From Pseudomonadales bacterium (lineage in GTDB: Bacteria > Pseudomonadota > Gammaproteobacteria > Pseudomonadales > Pseudohongiellaceae), in NCBI GenBank assembly GCA_031277435.1, contig JAITMI010000292.1, positions 1 to 7,653 of the forward strand: a stretch of 7,653 bases of DNA, read 5' to 3'. The translations under genes and the position numbers were made by a program. The notes below the pieces were generated by a model. That model was not told the origin of the DNA and made no database searches. It saw nothing but the letters and a program-made list of their open reading frames with translations. Positions 1 through 7,653 of the stretch are shown piece by piece (position 1 is the stretch's first letter; the number at the start of each line of letters is the position of its first letter).

Positions 1-18
1 GTTGTTGTTATGTGCTTT

Positions 19-108
19 GGATGATAAACAGCCTTTTACCTCAAAAGCAAGACATTAAATTCAGGTAATTTTTATCGCTACATGGAATTCAGGTAATACT
101 TATCATCC
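19..108. repeat. 9-bp inverted repeat enclosing the left-edge direct repeats
   Basis: GGATGATAA at 19-27 is exactly complementary to TTATCATCC at 100-108. The left arm is followed by TTACCT at 36-41, and the same two blocks occur in the same order on the - strand at 108-100 and 96-91. The left side therefore looks like a degenerate inverted copy of the right-hand unit with a longer gap between the blocks. The stretch 1-119 is clearly more AT-rich than the neighbouring genes. Short reading frames enter from the left edge and stop at 56-58 and 66-68, but neither is long enough to call as a gene end. The arms are 72 bases apart, which does not suit an intrinsic terminator for the symporter gene. 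Confidence 0.6.
58..104. repeat. 19-bp imperfect direct repeat (two copies, 28-bp period)
   Basis: AATTCAGGTAAT at 58-69 recurs exactly at 86-97. The similarity continues through the following TTATC, so 58-76 and 86-104 match at 17 of 19 positions. Read on the - strand each copy is GATAA, three bases, then TTACCTGAATT. The second copy ends 15 bases from the symporter stop codon. Closely spaced repeats of this kind occur at the ends of IS21-family elements, and they could also be binding sites for a regulator. The sequence alone does not decide, and no transposase gene is visible in the window. Confidence 0.75.
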
Positions 109-119
109 TTGGAGCCGTC

Positions 120-1475
120 TCAACTACTGTTTTCGCCCTGCCCTGGATCGAGGTTCAGGCCGCCCCGGCCTTCGGAGGGGCTGTGAGAGGGCGCCTTGGG
201 CGCCGGGGCGTCGGGGTCGCGCGGGGCCTGCAACATGCGCTCGCTGCGGGCGATGACCGCGGAGGCGACTGCGTTGCTGAACACATTGGTGGCGGAACGG
301 CCCATGTCGAGGAAGGTGTCGATGGCGGCGAGCAGCGCGATGCCTTCGCGCGGCAAGCCGAACTGCGAGAGCGTGGCGGCAATCGCGATGAGGCTGGCGC
401 GTGGCACCCCGGCAATGCCTTTGGAAATGACCATCAGCGTCAGCAGCATCCATAACTGCGTGAGCGGCGAAACCTCCATGTCATAAGCCTGCGCGATGAA
501 GAGGACGGCAAAACTCATGTACATCATCGAGCCGGCGAGGCTGAAGCTGTAGCCCAGCGGGAGCGTGAAGCCGGAAATACGGCGCGGCACGCCGAAGCGG
601 TCGAGCTGTTCAAACAGTTGCGGCATGCTGGCCTCCGAGGAGGCGGTGGAGAAACTGAGCAGCAAGGATTCGCGGATATAACGCCACAGCATGTTGATGC
701 GCCTACCCAAAAACCACCAGCCAGTCAGGAACAATAGCCCCCACAACAGCAAGAGGCCGGCATAAACCTCGCCGAACATCGGGAAATAATTGGTGACGAT
801 GACCCCCAGACCTTGCGTGCCGACCACGTTGGCCAGCGCGCCAAACACCGCGAAGGGTGCAAAACGCATCACGTACCCGGTGATTTGCAGCATGATTTTG
901 GACAACTCTTCGCATAGCGCGACAATGCGCCCGCTCTGCAAGCCGAGCGCGGTGATCGCCACCCCGGTGAAGAGTGAAAAGACCACCGTTTGCAGGATGT
1001 TGTTTTGCGCCATCGCATTGGCGAGGGTGGTGGGGAATATGTCCAGGATAAACTGGTACAGCGTTTTGGGGCTTTCCAGATCAGGGATATTTTCATCGCC
1101 GTTGAGGCCGAAACCGACCCCTGGCCGAAACGCATGGGCCAATCCCAGACCGAGCGTTAGTGAAATCAGGCTGGCGGCGATGGACCACAGCAGCGCCTTG
1201 CCGCCGATCCTGGCGATGGCCGCGCTATCGTTCATGCGGGAAATGCCGATGATTATGGACGAGAAGACCAGAGGCGCGATGATCATCTGGATCAATCTCA
1301 GGAAGATTCCGGGCAGCAGCGTGAAATACTCAGGCCACTCTTCGAGCGCTAAATACGCGGCCCAGAACCGGACGGACTCTGGAGCGCCGGGCGATGACAC
1401 GCTCCAGTAGATCGTCTCACCCGTCAGGGTGCCAAGCAGCATGGCGCTAAGGGTAACCAGCAGGCGTCGCTTCAT
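120..1475 (-). CDS. DAACS-family dicarboxylate/amino-acid:cation symporter
   Basis: This is an inner-membrane secondary transporter of the glutamate/dicarboxylate family (451 aa, normal length). ATG at 1475 is chosen because GGAAG lies four bases upstream; an in-frame TTG at 1490 would add five residues. Family landmarks are in order: the Asn/Gln-rich segment after TM4 (about 152-167), the serine-rich re-entrant hairpin HP1 SFSTASSEAS (274-283), TM7 with LPLGYSFSLAG (305-315), HP2 SKGIAGVPRAS (351-361), and TM8 with DTFLDMGRSATN (386-397). Arg393 matches the arginine that binds the side-chain carboxylate of acidic substrates, so aspartate, glutamate or a C4-dicarboxylate is the likely cargo. 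The odd feature is SLAGS (312-316) where NMDGT or NLDGS is expected, so two residues of the cation-site motif are replaced. A 35-residue polar tail rich in Pro, Ser and Gly follows TM8. The gene is divergent from msrB. The exact substrate is unknown. Confidence 0.9.
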   Translation of the reverse strand: MKRRLLVTLSAMLLGTLTGETIYWSVSSPGAPESVRFWAAYLALEEWPEYFTLLPGIFLRLIQMIIAPLVFSSIIIGISRMNDSAAIARIGGKALLWSIAASLISLTLGLGLAHAFRPGVGFGLNGDENIPDLESPKTLYQFILDIFPTTLANAMAQNNILQTVVFSLFTGVAITALGLQSGRIVALCEELSKIMLQITGYVMRFAPFAVFGALANVVGTQGLGVIVTNYFPMFGEVYAGLLLLWGLLFLTGWWFLGRRINMLWRYIRESLLLSFSTASSEASMPQLFEQLDRFGVPRRISGFTLPLGYSFSLAGSMMYMSFAVLFIAQAYDMEVSPLTQLWMLLTLMVISKGIAGVPRASLIAIAATLSQFGLPREGIALLAAIDTFLDMGRSATNVFSNAVASAVIARSERMLQAPRDPDAPAPKAPSHSPSEGRGGLNLDPGQGENSS

Positions 1476-1592
1476 GGTTCTTCCATTCAATTATGGGAAG
1501 CTGCGCGGCCCTGCGGCATCACCACCCTTCGGGTAAAATTCCTGACTCAGACATCGACGAAAGTCCCGGCAAAAATATCGGCCAAATAGTCA

Positions 1593-1598
1593 AATAAT
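1593..1598 (+). promoter_or_regulatory. possible -10 element for msrB
   Basis: AATAAT matches the sigma-70 -10 consensus at five of six positions and lies 25 bases upstream of the msrB ATG. It sits in a short AT-rich patch (about 1571-1600) in the otherwise GC-rich 148-bp divergent spacer 1476-1623. No good -35 hexamer is found at the proper distance. The only other structure seen in the spacer is a small ACCC/GGGT hairpin at 1524-1534. No promoter could be chosen for the symporter. Confidence 0.25.
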
Positions 1599-1623
1599 GT
1601 GAACACGCCACAGGTTGGAACAA

Positions 1624-2043
1624 ATGAGCAAAATCAGCAAAAGCGAATCCCAATGGCAAGCCGAGCTCAGCCCCGAAGAGTATCGCGTCACACGCCAGAA
1701 GGGCACCGAGCGTCCATTCACCGGCGCCTATTGGCAAGTCACGGGTGAGGCGGGCGAATACCGTTGCCGCTGCTGTGATGCGCCTTTGTTTTCCTCGCTC
1801 ACGCAGTTCGACGCCGGCTGCGGCTGGCCCAGTTTTTATGAACCGGCGGCGGAGGCGCTTATTGAGGAGCATGTGGATTTGTCGCACGGGATGCGCCGCG
1901 TGGAAGTGACCTGCGCGCATTGCGACGCGCATCTGGGGCATGTGTTTCCCGACGGTCCCGCGCCCACGGGGTTGCGTTACTGCATCAATTCGGCGTCGCT
2001 GCGTTTTCGGAATGAGGCAGGGGAGGGAGGTAGTAAAAGATAA
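1624..2043 (+). CDS. msrB: peptide-methionine (R)-S-oxide reductase MsrB
   Basis: MsrB reduces the R epimer of methionine sulfoxide in proteins back to methionine, with thioredoxin recycling the enzyme. There is no signal peptide, so it acts in the cytoplasm. The protein has 139 aa, close to the 137 of E. coli MsrB. Two CxxC pairs, Cys48/Cys51 and Cys97/Cys100, form the structural zinc site. Cys66 in [10 protein letters not shown] is at the usual resolving-cysteine position. Cys120 in RYCINS is the catalytic residue. The [17 protein letters not shown] and GLRYCINS blocks are all present. ATG at 1624 is chosen for its GGAA five bases upfield; an in-frame TTG at 1615 would add three residues. 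It is probably a single-gene unit: it is divergent from the symporter and separated from trigger factor by 320 bases. Confidence 0.96.
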   Translation: MSKISKSESQWQAELSPEEYRVTRQKGTERPFTGAYWQVTGEAGEYRCRCCDAPLFSSLTQFDAGCGWPSFYEPAAEALIEEHVDLSHGMRRVEVTCAHCDAHLGHVFPDGPAPTGLRYCINSASLRFRNEAGEGGSKR

Positions 2044-2363
2044 GGGGAAAGCGGAGTGGTCTCCGTTAGCCCAGGGCCTTGATATTGGTTTTTTGCTCCA
2101 CTCGGCTGACGCCGCGTATCGCCGCCCCGGGCTAACGAGTGGGGGCAAAGCTACTGAAGATGTCCAGGCAAGAAAACAACGCAATTTATATGCCAGGGGG
2201 CGGGTGTGGCGGCGTTCGTAAAGTGTCCGTTTTGGCCGGCTGTCTCGGTTGAATAAGCCGCCGCCCTATGGCAGAATTCGCCCCTCAAATTTCCGCGCGC
2301 CTCTTTTAACTAATTGATTTGGAAGAGGTTTCTTTCACCCATTTCGCATCTTCGGAAGCCTCC
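2044..2363 (+). other. 320-bp non-coding spacer between msrB and tig
   Basis: No convincing gene lies here. A + strand frame runs through the MsrB coding region in another phase to 2221, but it is a shadow with an Arg-rich, family-less translation. The proximal half carries an interrupted inverted repeat (2064-2137). The distal half (about 2140-2340) contains AT-rich patches, including TTTATATG near 2185 and TTTTAACTAATTGATTT at 2304-2320, where a tig promoter might sit, but no -35/-10 pair with proper spacing is clear. No tRNA, riboswitch or transposase remnant was recognised. Confidence 0.6.
2064..2137. repeat. interrupted 14-bp inverted repeat downstream of msrB
   Basis: The arm at 2064-2077 (CGTTAGCCCAGGGC) pairs with 2124-2137 (GCCCCGGGCTAACG) at 13 of 14 positions, including nine contiguous outer pairs. 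The 46-base interior contains a run of six T (about 2089-2095). The 3' arm is not followed by a T tract, so this is not a textbook intrinsic terminator. It may be a 3'-end-stabilising hairpin for msrB mRNA or one copy of a dispersed palindromic repeat with a GTTAGCCC-type core. Confidence 0.6.
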
Positions 2364-3686
2364 ATGCAAGTCTCCATTGAAACCCTGTCCCCCCTCGAGC
2401 GCAAAATGACCATCGCCGTTCCGCCGGAGCAGGTGGAAAGCCAGGTCGAGTCGCGCTTGCAGGAAGCCGCCAAGACGATCTCCATTCCCGGTTTCCGCAA
2501 GGGCAAAGTGCCTTTGAAAGTAGTGCGCGAGCGCTACGGCAAAGGCGTGCGGCAGGAGGTCTTGGGCGAAGTGATGAGCCAAAGCTATTACGAAGCTCTG
2601 GGCCAGGAAAAAGTGCGCCCCGCCGGCCAGCCGCGCATTACGCCCAAGGCTTGGGAAGCCGGTCAGAGCCTGGAATTCGAAGCGTATTTCGAGGTGTATC
2701 CGGAAATCACGCTGGGCGATTTCTCCACCATCAAAGTGGAACGCAAGGTCGCCGACATCAGCGACGCCGACGTCGATACCATGATCGACACCCTGCGCAA
2801 GCAGCGCCAAACTTGGCAGGATAGCAGCGACCCCGCGCGCGAGGGCGATCAGGTAACGATCGATTTCACCGGCACGATCAATGGCGAAGCCTTTGAAGGC
2901 GGCAGCGCCGATGGCGTCAAGCTGATCCTCGGTTCCAAGCGCATGATTGACGGTTTTGAAGCCGGCCTCGTTGGTGCCAAGGCGGGCGAAACCCGCACCT
3001 TGGATCTGAAATTCCCCGAGGACTACCACGCCGCTGATCTGGCTGGCAAAGACGTGCAATTCAAAGTCACGGTCAACAAGCTCGCGGCGCCGCAAGTGCC
3101 AGAGCTGGATGACGCCTTCTTCGCTTCCTTCGACATCAAGCAAGGCGGGCTCGACGCCTTCCGCCGCGAAGTGAAAAACAACATGGCGCGCGAGCTCAAG
3201 CGCGCCGTGCGCAACAATCTGCGCAACCAGGTGCTCGATGGGCTGATGAAGATTCACGAACTGACCCTGCCCAAGGCGCTGGTGGCCGGCGAAGTCAACG
3301 TATTGCGGCAGCAGGCGCTGCAACAATACGGTGGCCGCAATGCCAGGATCGACCCCAGCATGTTGCCCGATGAACTCTTCCGCGCGCAGGCCGAACGCCG
3401 CGTGGGCCTGGGCCTGGTGATGAGCGAAGTGATCCAGCAAAAACAACTGCAAGCCGACCCCGCCAAGGTGCGCGCGCTGGTGGAAGAAATGGCCGAGAGC
3501 TATGAAAAACCGCAGGACGTGATCCACTGGTACTACAACAACAAGGAACAACTGGCGCAGGTCGAGGCGATGGCGCTCGAAGAAGCGGTGGTCGATCAAG
3601 TGCTGCAAACGGCGCAGGTTACCGAAACGTCATGCAGTTACGAAGACGCCTTGAAGCCGAGCGCCGCGCCCCAATCTGAAGGCTGA
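2364..3686 (+). CDS. tig: trigger factor, ribosome-associated chaperone and prolyl isomerase
   Basis: Trigger factor docks at the ribosome exit tunnel (uL23) and shields nascent chains. The protein has 440 aa, the normal length. The N-terminal ribosome-binding domain (about 1-115) has the signature loop GFRKGKVP at 43-50. The FKBP-type PPIase domain (about 155-245) runs from [14 protein letters not shown] (161-174) through the GFEAGLVG segment (197-204). The helical C-terminal substrate-cradle domain follows to the end. The start is set at ATG 2364 because MQVSIET matches the usual trigger-factor N-terminus and GGAAG lies five bases upstream. An in-frame TTG at 2319 would add 15 residues (EEVSFTHFASSEAS after the start residue) unlike the family. 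It heads the tig-clpP-clpX-lon cluster, 40 bases before clpP, and is probably co-transcribed with clpP. Confidence 0.97.
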   Translation: MQVSIETLSPLERKMTIAVPPEQVESQVESRLQEAAKTISIPGFRKGKVPLKVVRERYGKGVRQEVLGEVMSQSYYEALGQEKVRPAGQPRITPKAWEAGQSLEFEAYFEVYPEITLGDFSTIKVERKVADISDADVDTMIDTLRKQRQTWQDSSDPAREGDQVTIDFTGTINGEAFEGGSADGVKLILGSKRMIDGFEAGLVGAKAGETRTLDLKFPEDYHAADLAGKDVQFKVTVNKLAAPQVPELDDAFFASFDIKQGGLDAFRREVKNNMARELKRAVRNNLRNQVLDGLMKIHELTLPKALVAGEVNVLRQQALQQYGGRNARIDPSMLPDELFRAQAERRVGLGLVMSEVIQQKQLQADPAKVRALVEEMAESYEKPQDVIHWYYNNKEQLAQVEAMALEEAVVDQVLQTAQVTETSCSYEDALKPSAAPQSEG

Positions 3687-3726
3687 TCCTTTCCCTTCGC
3701 ATCACGGAATTTTTCAAGGAATCTTC

Positions 3727-4383
3727 ATGAGCAAGTTCGACGCTAATGACGCTTACGACCGTAAGCGGGTGGAAGAGTACGCGGCCCTGGTGCCGATCGT
3801 GGTGGAGCAGACCGCGCGCGGTGAACGCTCTTACGACATCTATTCCCGCCTGCTGAAGGACCGCATCGTATTTTTGACCGGGCCGGTGGAAGACTACATG
3901 GCCAATCTGGTGGTGGCGCAATTGCTGTTTTTGGAATCGGAAAACCCGGACAAGGACATCCACCTGTACATCAACTCGCCCGGCGGCGTGGTCACCGCCG
4001 GCATGTCGATTTACGACACCATGCAATTCATCAAGCCCGACGTCAGCACCATGTGCATCGGCCAGGCCGCCAGTATGGGCGCCTTGCTGCTCACCGGCGG
4101 CGCCAAGGGCAAGCGTTACGCGCTGCCGAATTCGCGCGTGATGATCCATCAGCCGAGCGGCGGCTTTCAGGGCCAGGCGTCCGACATCACGATTCACGCC
4201 AAGGAAATTCTGGCGCTGAAGGACAAGCTCAACCGCGTCATGGCCGAGCATACCGGGCAGCCGGTGGAAGTCATCGCGCGCGATACTGACCGCGACAATT
4301 TCATGAGCGCCAGTCAAGCGGTGGAATACGGCCTGATCGACAAAGTGCTCGATCGCCGCATCATCACGCCGCCCGCCGTTTGA
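3727..4383 (+). CDS. clpP: ATP-dependent Clp protease proteolytic subunit ClpP
   Basis: ClpP is the serine peptidase that forms the 14-mer degradation chamber and works with ClpX (encoded next) or ClpA. The protein has 218 aa, against 207 in E. coli. The catalytic triad is complete: Ser116 in GQAASMGA, His141 in MIHQPSGG and Asp190 in DTDRDNF, with the same spacing as E. coli. Comparison with the E. coli processing site suggests a 19-residue propeptide and a mature start at Ala20 (ALVPIVVEQ). The oxyanion-hole/strand motif INSPGG is at 82-87. AAGGA at 3716-3720, six bases before ATG, supports the start. The short gap from tig points to one transcript. A strong hairpin follows before clpX. Confidence 0.98.
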   Translation: MSKFDANDAYDRKRVEEYAALVPIVVEQTARGERSYDIYSRLLKDRIVFLTGPVEDYMANLVVAQLLFLESENPDKDIHLYINSPGGVVTAGMSIYDTMQFIKPDVSTMCIGQAASMGALLLTGGAKGKRYALPNSRVMIHQPSGGFQGQASDITIHAKEILALKDKLNRVMAEHTGQPVEVIARDTDRDNFMSASQAVEYGLIDKVLDRRIITPPAV

Positions 4384-4394
4384 TGCGCGTTTGA

Positions 4395-4440
4395 CCGGGC
4401 CCAGTTGGCGCGTCGCTGACGCGCCAAAACCCGGCGCGGG
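4395..4440 (+). terminator. strong hairpin in the clpP-clpX gap, without a U tract
   Basis: A perfect 10-bp stem, TTGGCGCGTC (4405-4414) with GACGCGCCAA (4418-4427), closes a three-base GCT loop. It can be extended by CCGGG (4395-4399) with CCCGG (4430-4434) across an asymmetric internal loop. CCCG-GCG-CGGG (4430-4440) could form a small competing hairpin. No T run follows, so full intrinsic termination is doubtful. Partial attenuation or protection of the tig-clpP mRNA 3' end is more plausible and would lower clpX relative to clpP. Function is inferred; the fold is directly visible. Confidence 0.5.
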
Positions 4441-4449
4441 ACTTGTAAA

Positions 4450-4484
4450 TTGACGGGAATGACTGCATCTTACCTGCTTATTTT
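4450..4484 (+). promoter_or_regulatory. possible weak clpX promoter
   Basis: TTGACG at 4450-4455 is five of six to the sigma-70 -35 consensus, 50 bases before the clpX ATG. No good -10 lies at 16-18 bases: TACCTG (4471-4476) is 15 bases away and poor, and the better TATTTT (4479-4484) is 23 bases away. A separate clpX promoter would make sense after the hairpin, but the evidence is thin. Confidence 0.2.
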
Positions 4485-4504
4485 GCGGCTGTAGCGAGGG
4501 CCAC

Positions 4505-5806
4505 ATGGCTGGCGACAAATCCAAAGACGACTCCGGTAAATTGTTGTACTGCTCCTTCTGCGGCAAGAGCCAGCATGAAGTGCGCAAGCTCATCGCCGGC
4601 CCTTCCGTGTTCGTCTGCGACGAATGCGTGGATCTGTGCAACGACATCATCCGCGAGGATATTCAGGACAAAAACGGCAAGGGCGATCCGCGCGAACTGC
4701 CTACCCCGAGTGAAATCTGCGCCATTTTGGATCAATACGTCATCGGCCAGGAAAAAGCCAAGAAGATCCTGGCGGTGGCGGTGTACAACCATTACAAACG
4801 GCTCAATTACCAGCACAAGAACGACGAAGTCGAGCTGGGCAAGAGCAACATCCTCATCATCGGCCCCACCGGCACCGGCAAGACCTTGCTGGCGGAGACC
4901 CTGGCGCGCCTTTTGGACGTGCCGTTCACGATCGCCGACGCCACCACGCTGACCGAAGCCGGCTACGTGGGCGAGGACGTGGAAAACATCATTCAGAAAC
5001 TCTTGCAAAAGTGCGATTACGATGTCGAAAAAGCCCAGGTGGGCATCGTCTACATCGACGAGATCGACAAGATTTCCCGCAAGGCCGACAACCCCTCGAT
5101 CACCCGCGACGTCTCCGGCGAAGGCGTACAGCAGGCGCTGTTGAAACTGATCGAAGGCACCGTGGCCTCGGTACCGCCGCAGGGCGGGCGCAAACATCCG
5201 CAGCAGGAATTCTTGCAAGTGGATACCTCCAACATCCTGTTCATTTGCGGCGGCGCTTTCGCCGGCCTCGACAAAGTCATCCGCGACCGTTCCACCAAGA
5301 GCGGCATCGGCTTCACCGCCGAAGTGCGCAGCCAGGCCAACGAACCGAAGATGAGCGAAACCCTGCGCGAGGTCGAACCGGAAGATTTGGTCAAATACGG
5401 CCTGATTCCGGAATTCGTCGGCCGCCTGCCGATGATCGCCACGCTCAGCGAGCTGGACGAGGAGGCGCTGGTGCGCATTCTCAAGGAGCCGCGCAACTCG
5501 CTCATCAAGCAATACGCCAAACTGTTCGAGATGGAAGGGGTGGAAATCCAGTTCCGCAACGACGCGCTGCGCGCCATCGCCCGCAAGGCCAAGGAACGCA
5601 AAACCGGCGCGCGCGGTTTGCGCTCGATCATGGAGTCGGTCTTGCTGGAAAGCATGTACAAGATTCCTTCGGAGAAAAACGTCACCAAGGTCATCATCGA
5701 CGAATCGGTGATCCAAGGGGAATCCGAGCCCTTGCTGATGTACGAAAACAGCGAAGTCGGCACGGCGGCGGCCTTGCCCGCCAAGGACAAACAAGCGGGC
5801 GCGTGA
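4505..5806 (+). CDS. clpX: ATP-dependent Clp protease ATP-binding subunit ClpX
   Basis: ClpX is the hexameric AAA+ unfoldase that feeds substrates to ClpP. The protein has 433 aa, against 424 in E. coli. The N-terminal zinc-binding dimerisation domain has Cys16/Cys19 and Cys38/Cys41. The AAA+ module has Walker A GPTGTGKT (120-127), pore loop GYVG (153-156), Walker B IVYIDEID (181-188), the RKH pore-2 loop (229-231), the arginine-finger region FVGRLP (305-310) and the sensor-2 box GARGLR (368-373). IGF at 268-270 is the loop that docks on ClpP, so it should pair with the ClpP encoded upstream. GAGGG at 4496-4500 serves as the ribosome binding site. It lies 121 bases after clpP and 80 bases before lon. 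The C-terminal tail after about 415 is variable, as in the family. No motif is missing. Confidence 0.98.
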   Translation: MAGDKSKDDSGKLLYCSFCGKSQHEVRKLIAGPSVFVCDECVDLCNDIIREDIQDKNGKGDPRELPTPSEICAILDQYVIGQEKAKKILAVAVYNHYKRLNYQHKNDEVELGKSNILIIGPTGTGKTLLAETLARLLDVPFTIADATTLTEAGYVGEDVENIIQKLLQKCDYDVEKAQVGIVYIDEIDKISRKADNPSITRDVSGEGVQQALLKLIEGTVASVPPQGGRKHPQQEFLQVDTSNILFICGGAFAGLDKVIRDRSTKSGIGFTAEVRSQANEPKMSETLREVEPEDLVKYGLIPEFVGRLPMIATLSELDEEALVRILKEPRNSLIKQYAKLFEMEGVEIQFRNDALRAIARKAKERKTGARGLRSIMESVLLESMYKIPSEKNVTKVIIDESVIQGESEPLLMYENSEVGTAAALPAKDKQAGA

Positions 5807-5886
5807 ATCAGCGTCTGGCCAGCGGGAGAGGTTCCGTGAGGCCGCGCCAGTTCCGAGTCATGAATTTTCAGGTCATGGAATAACCA

Positions 5887-7653
5887 ATGGTCACAGCAAT
5901 CACCGGCACTCAGCTTCCCTTTTTGCCTTTGCGCGGCGTGGTGGTTTATCCCCAGATCGTGCATCCCTTGTTCGTCGCCCGCGACAAATCCATCAAAGCG
6001 CTCAAGGCGGCGATGGCGGCGGACAAAAAAGTAGTGCTGGCGGCGCAAAAACAGCATTCCGATGAAGAACCGGGGCCGGGCGACGTATTCACTATCGGCA
6101 CCGTCGCCAGCATTCTGCAACTGGTGCACGTCAACGACGGCACGGTGAAGGTGCTGGTGGAAGGCACCGAGCGGGTGCAGATCCGCCACTACGATTTCAG
6201 CGGCCCTTACGCCACCGCCGAGGTGCTCACGCTCGGCGGCCACGTCACCGAAGATAAAGACATCGACGCCTTGATGCGCTCGCTCTTGTCGCAGTTCGAC
6301 CAGTACGTGCAGATGAGCAAGAAAATTTCCCCGGAAGTCTTGACCTCGATCACCAGCATCGACGACCCGAGCCGCCTGGTGGACACCATCGCCACCCACA
6401 TGTCGCTGCAATTGCAGGAAAAGCAGAACATTCTGGAACTGACCAACCTTAAACCGCGCATCGAACACCTGATGGCGCTGGTCGAATCCGAGATCGATAT
6501 TTTCCAGGTGGAAAAACGCATCCGTGGCCGCGTCAAAAAGCAGATGGAAAAGAGCCAGCGCGAGTACTACCTCAACGAGCAGATCAAGGCCATCCACAAG
6601 GAGATGGGCGAACTCGACGACGCAGCGCCGAACGAAGCCGAGGAAACCAAGAAAAAAATCGAAGCCTCCGGTATGCCGCCCGAAGCGCGCAAAAAAGCCC
6701 TGGGCGAACTCAACAAGCTCAAGATGATGTCGCCAATGTCGGCGGAAGCCTCGGTGGTGCGCACGTATCTGGACTGGATGGTCAACGTCCCCTGGAAAAA
6801 GCGCAGCAAGATTCAAAGCGACATTGGCCGCGCCGAAGCGGTGCTGGAACACGATCACTATGGCCTGAAGGACGTCAAGGAACGCATTTTGGAATACCTG
6901 GCGGTACAGAAACGGGTCAAGAAACTCAAAGGGCCGATTCTGTGCCTGGTTGGCCCGCCCGGCGTCGGCAAGACCTCGCTCGGCGAATCAATCGCCCGCG
7001 CCACGGGCCGCAAATTCGTGCGCATGGCGCTGGGCGGCGTGCGCGACGAAGCGGAAATTCGCGGCCATCGCCGCACCTACATCGGCTCCTTGCCCGGCAA
7101 GGTGAGTCAGCGCATGGCCAAGATCGGCGTGAAAAATCCGCTGATCCTGCTCGACGAAATCGACAAGATGGGCATGGACCATCGCGGCGATCCGGCATCC
7201 GCGCTCTTGGAAGTGCTCGACCCCGAGCAGAACCACAATTTCAACGATCACTACCTGGAAGTGGATTACGATCTGTCCGACGTATTATTTTTATGTACCG
7301 CTAATTCCATGAACATTCCGGGCCCCTTGCTCGACCGCATGGAAGTGATCCGCCTGCCCGGTTACACCGAGGATGAAAAACGCAACATCGCCGAGCGTTA
7401 CCTGATCCCCAAACAGCGCAAGAACAACGGCCTGCGCGCGGGCGAAGTGGAATTCACCAGCGAGGCCATCATGGCCCTGATCCGCCACTACACCAAGGAA
7501 GCCGGCGTGCGCGGCCTCGAACGCGAAATCGCCAAAATCTGCCGCAAGATCGTCAAGGAGCACAGCCTCAACAAGAGCGGCGAAAAATTGGTCATCAGCC
7601 CCGATACGCTGGAACGCTACGCGGGCGTGAAAAAATACAACTACGGCACGGCG
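5887..7653 (+). CDS. lon: ATP-dependent protease Lon (5' part, runs off the window)
   Basis: Lon is a homohexameric AAA+ serine protease that removes misfolded and short-lived regulatory proteins in the cytoplasm. The first 589 codons are present and open to the window edge. E. coli Lon has 784 residues, so the protease domain with its Ser/Lys dyad (679/722 in E. coli) is outside. The N-terminal substrate-binding domain starts at [13 protein letters not shown] (10-22). The central helical part includes [16 protein letters not shown] (221-236). The AAA+ domain has Walker A GPPGVGKT (356-363), Walker B LLDEID (421-426), sensor-1 Asn473, arginine finger Arg484 and sensor-2 Arg542 in GVRGLERE, all at E. 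coli numbering. GGAA six bases before ATG supports the start. The 80-base gap from clpX shows no terminator and no recognisable heat-shock promoter, so read-through from clpX is likely. Confidence 0.97.
   Translation, partial: MVTAITGTQLPFLPLRGVVVYPQIVHPLFVARDKSIKALKAAMAADKKVVLAAQKQHSDEEPGPGDVFTIGTVASILQLVHVNDGTVKVLVEGTERVQIRHYDFSGPYATAEVLTLGGHVTEDKDIDALMRSLLSQFDQYVQMSKKISPEVLTSITSIDDPSRLVDTIATHMSLQLQEKQNILELTNLKPRIEHLMALVESEIDIFQVEKRIRGRVKKQMEKSQREYYLNEQIKAIHKEMGELDDAAPNEAEETKKKIEASGMPPEARKKALGELNKLKMMSPMSAEASVVRTYLDWMVNVPWKKRSKIQSDIGRAEAVLEHDHYGLKDVKERILEYLAVQKRVKKLKGPILCLVGPPGVGKTSLGESIARATGRKFVRMALGGVRDEAEIRGHRRTYIGSLPGKVSQRMAKIGVKNPLILLDEIDKMGMDHRGDPASALLEVLDPEQNHNFNDHYLEVDYDLSDVLFLCTANSMNIPGPLLDRMEVIRLPGYTEDEKRNIAERYLIPKQRKNNGLRAGEVEFTSEAIMALIRHYTKEAGVRGLEREIAKICRKIVKEHSLNKSGEKLVISPDTLERYAGVKKYNYGTA

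Noticed and set aside
1..68. C-terminal end of a gene entering from the left edge (+ strand frames stopping at 56-58 or 66-68)
   Set aside because: Two frames are open for about 20 codons and neither translation is recognisable, so a gene cannot be supported without sequence to the left.
162..181. GC-rich hairpin (GCCCC with GGGGC) near the symporter 3' end as its terminator
   Set aside because: It lies inside the coding frame and is not followed by a T tract on the - strand.
1940..2221. 93-codon + strand frame extending from inside msrB into the spacer
   Set aside because: Half of it is msrB read in another phase, and the rest is Arg-rich and unlike any family. It also runs through the inverted repeat.
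2248..2269. Heat-shock (sigma-32) promoter upstream of tig: GTTGAAT and CCCTAT
   Set aside because: The two boxes are only partial matches and are about nine to ten bases apart, shorter than the usual 13-17.
2310..3608. 432-codon open frame on the - strand over tig, and a similar 438-codon frame over clpX (4478-5794)
   Set aside because: Both lie opposite intact conserved genes and show the composition of shadow frames with no recognisable domain.
3619..4650. 343-codon - strand frame covering clpP and the clpP-clpX gap
   Set aside because: It is antisense to clpP for most of its length and has no family resemblance or ribosome binding site that stands out.
5050..6858. 602-codon open frame on the - strand across clpX and lon
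   Set aside because: It runs antisense to two strongly conserved genes. Its translation is rich in His, Phe, Arg and Leu without family motifs, as expected for a shadow frame in GC-rich coding DNA.

Overview
The window looks like an ordinary chromosomal segment of a proteobacterium with fairly GC-rich coding sequence. It carries the classical protein-quality-control cluster tig-clpP-clpX-lon on the + strand. Gene order and protein sequences suggest a betaproteobacterium (Nitrosomonadales/Gallionellales-like). That is recognition from memory, not a search, so the lineage is uncertain.

Layout: (1) Positions 1-119 are AT-rich, hold no gene that can be supported, and contain a 19-bp imperfect direct repeat bracketed by a 9-bp inverted repeat. 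This resembles the repeat-rich end of an insertion sequence, perhaps of the IS21 type. (2) Positions 120-1475 (- strand) encode a DAACS-family dicarboxylate/amino-acid:cation symporter with unusual substitutions in its cation-binding motif. (3) A 148-bp divergent spacer follows. (4) Positions 1624-2043 encode MsrB, a zinc-containing methionine-(R)-sulfoxide reductase. (5) Positions 2044-2363 are a 320-bp non-coding stretch with a long interrupted inverted repeat. (6) Positions 2364-3686 encode trigger factor. (7) Positions 3727-4383 encode the ClpP peptidase. (8) A strong hairpin lies in the 121-bp clpP-clpX gap. (9) Positions 4505-5806 encode the ClpX unfoldase. (10) From 5887 to the end of the window lies the first 589 codons of the Lon protease, cut off before its proteolytic domain.

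The four + strand genes act in sequence on protein fate. Trigger factor folds nascent chains at the ribosome exit tunnel, ClpX unfolds tagged or native substrates into the ClpP chamber, and Lon degrades misfolded proteins on its own. MsrB repairs oxidised methionines and fits the theme loosely, but nothing shows co-transcription with tig. The symporter is functionally separate.

I found no previously undescribed multi-gene system. All recognised catalytic motifs in ClpP, ClpX, MsrB and the visible part of Lon are intact. The points most worth a second look are the symporter's altered TM7 motif, the possible mobile-element end at the left edge, and the two non-coding inverted repeats.
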